DNA of 64,000 nucleotides, from assembly GCA_016788705.1 (NCBI GenBank), contig JAEUSQ010000025.1, forward strand, positions 1 to 64,000, written 5' to 3'. The notes under the pieces were generated by a model that saw only the letters and a program-made list of their open reading frames with translations, ran no database searches and was not told the origin of the DNA. This document shows positions 61,972-64,000 of the stretch, piece after piece (the stretch's first letter is position 1; the number at the start of each line of letters is the position of its first letter). This DNA comes from Bacteroidetes Order II. bacterium (GTDB lineage Bacteria; Bacteroidota; Rhodothermia; Rhodothermales; UBA2364). A program made the position numbers and the translations under genes.

Positions 61972-62736
61972 ATGCCTGTAATTACGCTTTGTAACCATAA
62001 AGGCGGAACTGGAAAGACTACAACCACCATCAATCTGGCCTCTGCCTTCGGGTTGTTGGGGTATAAGACATTGGTCGTAGACCTGGATCCGCAGAGTTTT
62101 CTTTCTGAGATGTTGCGGTTGCCCGCCGTGAAAGAAGAACATACCACGGTGGCATTTTTTGGGCTTCATGAATCCCTTGCAGATATACCAGTGGTACAGA
62201 GTCGTCATTTTGATGTAATTCCTTCTACGCCCAGTCTCACGAAACTCTTACGGCATTTGACAAAGCCCACCGATGTGTTTTGGATGAAAGAAAATATTGA
62301 GAATGGGCATGGGTACGATTTCGTCCTGATAGATACCGCAGCATCCCTTTCTGCATTGACCTTTAATGCCTTGGTGGCCACCGACTTGGTGATCATCCCT
62401 GTTGTCCCAGAATTTCAGTCGGTGGTAGGCGCAGAACAAACGTGGCAAACCTGTTTGATGGTACGTAAATCATTAAATCCGACACTTACGGAACCTCGTT
62501 TCTTGTTAACAAAGGTGGACGCACGGAGAAGAATGCACCAACGTTTTCAGCAGTATTTGCGTGGGCAATATCCCAAAAATGTCTTGCAGCAAATGATCCG
62601 GACGGATACCTTGTTGACAGAACGTGGGAAGGAAGGGGCTTCTGTATTTGACATAGACCATCAGGCCCGTGGTGCGTTGGATTATGCAAATATGGCCGAA
62701 GAAATTCTTCATCAATTTGGCATTATGCCTTCGTAA
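61972..62736 (+). CDS. ParA/Soj-family ATPase, first copy
   Basis: A 254-residue deviant Walker-type ATPase. Walker A with signature lysine is NHKGGTGKTTTTIN (about 8-21), Walker A' VVDLDPQSF, Walker B FVLIDTAASL. No N-terminal DNA-binding domain. It resembles Soj-type ParAs; the neighbour at 62824 is a paralogue (shared LTKPTDV, VIPVVPEF/VIPEYLP, GAEQT, QTC motifs). No parB follows. Function unclear: plasmid-type partition, protein-positioning or regulation. Confidence 0.9.
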   Translation: MPVITLCNHKGGTGKTTTTINLASAFGLLGYKTLVVDLDPQSFLSEMLRLPAVKEEHTTVAFFGLHESLADIPVVQSRHFDVIPSTPSLTKLLRHLTKPTDVFWMKENIENGHGYDFVLIDTAASLSALTFNALVATDLVIIPVVPEFQSVVGAEQTWQTCLMVRKSLNPTLTEPRFLLTKVDARRRMHQRFQQYLRGQYPKNVLQQMIRTDTLLTERGKEGASVFDIDHQARGALDYANMAEEILHQFGIMPS

Positions 62737-62823
62737 ACCTTTTAGTCATCTAAGTCTCTATTGTGCTGACCACCAGTAAAAAAACTCCGTAGCGTTTATT
62801 TTGGGTGATAATCCTTATTTGAT

Positions 62824-63645
62824 ATGAAGATCATCTCGGTTTGTAACCATAAAGGTGGTTCCGGCAAAACCACATGCTCCATTCATTTGGCCGCTTCCTT
62901 ATCGCTTGCTGGCCACAAAACGTTGGCCATAGATTTAGATCCGCAGGGGTTTATGTCCCGAATGGTGGGTATTTCTGAGCCGAACGAAAAACAATCTGCC
63001 CTGACCCTCTTTGGTCACCAAGCCGATTGGCAAACGCAGTATGTTGCTCACTTGACCGAGTTTGATTTTATTCCTTCTACAACAGCCCTTACCACTGCGC
63101 TTAAAAAACTGACCAAGCCAACAGATGTGCTTTGGCTAAAAGAAATTTTGTCGGTAAATACCGATTACGAGTATATCGTTTTAGATACTTCTTCGTCTGT
63201 AACCGTTTACACTTTAAATGCGCTTGTGGCCTCACATCATGTGGTAATCCCCGTTATTCCGGAGTACCTACCCGTGATCGGTGCGGAACAAACCTACCAA
63301 ACCTGCACGCTCGTAAAGTCTAAACTTAATCCGGAACTTGCCAACCCATATTTTTTATTGACACAAGTGGATGGACGGAAAAATATTCACGAGCGGTATA
63401 AGCAATACTTACGCTCAACGTATCAAAATCAGGTCTTGAACGGGTTTATTCGCACCAATGCAGCACTTTCGGAGGAAACACTTCAGGGAAAAACCCTTTT
63501 TAGTGCAGAACCGAATTCTAAAGGGGCAATAGATTTTGCGAATGTGACCGACGAGTTATTGGGCCGCATGAACTCTACCGAGTCGCCAGCCCCAGTCATT
63601 GAACAAACCTTGGATGGTACTTGGAAGCGTTTGGTGGAACTTTAA
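62824..63645 (+). CDS. ParA/Soj-family ATPase, second copy
   Basis: A 273-residue paralogue of the preceding protein. Walker A NHKGGSGKTTCS, A' AIDLDPQGF, Walker B YIVLDTSSSV. The LTKPTDVLWLKE segment and GAEQTYQTC are shared with the first copy, and a C-terminal extension of 20 residues is added. The gap is 87 bp. The two may act as a heterodimer, or one may be a regulator; no partition partner is visible. A terminator follows. Confidence 0.9.
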   Translation: MKIISVCNHKGGSGKTTCSIHLAASLSLAGHKTLAIDLDPQGFMSRMVGISEPNEKQSALTLFGHQADWQTQYVAHLTEFDFIPSTTALTTALKKLTKPTDVLWLKEILSVNTDYEYIVLDTSSSVTVYTLNALVASHHVVIPVIPEYLPVIGAEQTYQTCTLVKSKLNPELANPYFLLTQVDGRKNIHERYKQYLRSTYQNQVLNGFIRTNAALSEETLQGKTLFSAEPNSKGAIDFANVTDELLGRMNSTESPAPVIEQTLDGTWKRLVEL

Positions 63646-63671
63646 TTATACCGCTTTGTCAGAATTTTTTA

Positions 63672-63702
63672 GCCTGCAAACGTTTTTTTGCGGGCTTTTT
63701 TG
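63672..63702 (+). terminator. intrinsic terminator
   Basis: GCCTGCAAA and TTTGCGGGC form an imperfect nine-base stem around a short T-rich loop, followed by six T. It ends the ParA transcript. Confidence 0.8.
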
Positions 63703-63753
63703 TTTGTACTTTGCTCGCTTGTTTTTCTGTTACACATCAATAGCTCCTTTATC

Positions 63754-64000
63754 ATGACACAATCCGTATTTAAAATTGTAGTTGCCTCTCTTCTATGGGC
63801 GTTTTTAGTGGTGTTGGGAGTACACGGCTTGGGTGCTTTACCGGCGATGGGGGCTTTGCTGGATCCGGTGGATGGAGTATATCGTTTGGCCCGCAAGGCG
63901 AATAACTTAGATGTAGATGTGCGAGGAGCCAAAGGATTGAAGGGCCAAGTCACCATCGAACGGGATGATCGGGGGGTGCCATACATTTTTGCCTCACAAG
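63754..64000 (+). CDS. penicillin acylase family protein (N-terminal part, runs off the window)
   Basis: 82 codons are visible. A signal-anchor (residues about 5-30) and the start of the acylase alpha domain: KGLKGQVTIERDDRGVPYIFA, which matches the conserved start V-x-I-x-R-D-x2-G-V-P-x-I-x-A of penicillin/cephalosporin acylases and aculeacin-type enzymes. These self-process to two chains with an N-terminal serine nucleophile, which lies beyond the window. Substrate unknown; many family members cleave acyl-homoserine lactones or beta-lactams. Confidence 0.8.
   Translation, partial: MTQSVFKIVVASLLWAFLVVLGVHGLGALPAMGALLDPVDGVYRLARKANNLDVDVRGAKGLKGQVTIERDDRGVPYIFASQ

Noticed and set aside
63705-63712. 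TACTTTGC box upstream of the penicillin acylase gene as a promoter
   Set aside because: Departs from the consensus TAnnTTTG by one position and lacks a clear minus-33 element; too weak to list.
1-64000. CRISPR arrays, tRNA or rRNA genes
   Set aside because: No repeat-spacer array and no tRNA or rRNA-like intergenic sequence were noticed when reading the gaps; a covariance-model search could still find a small RNA.

Overview
The window is a chromosomal segment of a Gram-negative bacterium of the Bacteroidota/Rhodothermota (FCB) lineage. The placement is inferred from marker families: GLPGLI proteins, an outer-membrane barrel with a carboxypeptidase-like N-domain, a hybrid two-component regulator with beta-propeller and Y_Y_Y domains, a GWxTD protein, a type IX secretion sorting-domain remnant and DUF4105. 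No rRNA, tRNA, CRISPR array or phage was seen. Most genes are housekeeping or cell-envelope genes, often in short co-directional runs separated by clear intrinsic terminators.

Layout. 1-2672 is an accessory patch. It holds the end of an IS3-family element that truncates a GLPGLI gene, a minus-strand operon of two small 8-cysteine secreted peptides with a DsbA-like oxidoreductase, a duplicated ribosome-binding region, an IS66-type MITE with perfect 8-bp target duplications, and an IS5 transposase relic. 2829-4688 carries ornithine aminotransferase and a divergent Lrp/AsnC regulator. 4866-9840 has two paralogous lipoproteins flanking a membrane propeller/LuxR regulator. 9903-15283 has a helical-repeat protein, gpmI, nth (with a zinc-ribbon tail), a DUF4105 protein, a tiny membrane ORF and ddl. 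15429-19123 is an outer-membrane barrel/GLPGLI pair. 19418-31734 contains peptidases, thioredoxin-like proteins, a LacI regulator, FtsE, hydrolases and a peptidoglycan-active pair (L,D-transpeptidase plus lambda-R-like muramidase).

31757-39918 has an RluA synthase coupled to a 2Fe-2S ferredoxin, an orphan MoxR ATPase, a lipase, a GH20 hexosaminidase, TerC and UppP. 39950-46954 has pepA, a GWxTD protein, pdxA, then a run that begins with a 28-codon leader ORF and an FG-GAP membrane protein and continues with folB, folK, a deoxynucleoside kinase and a small membrane protein. 47072-52535 is a second accessory patch: a dead gene for a sorted secreted protein, an internally deleted copy of the same IS3 element as at the left edge, and an AT-rich hybrid two-component regulator. 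52892-55216 is DUF1015-serC. 55415-60445 is a five-gene operon of an outer-membrane barrel, an ABC ATPase, two FtsX-type permeases and a LolA-like protein. 60475-64000 holds a glutamine amidotransferase, maf, two tandem ParA ATPases and the start of a penicillin acylase.

The two most promising unexplained systems are the cysteine-rich peptide/DsbA-like operon (739-2080) and the five-gene envelope trafficking operon (55415-60445). Start codons were moved downstream of the longest frame where a signal peptide, family length or overlap with a neighbour demanded it. Shine-Dalgarno sites are strong in only a subset of genes.
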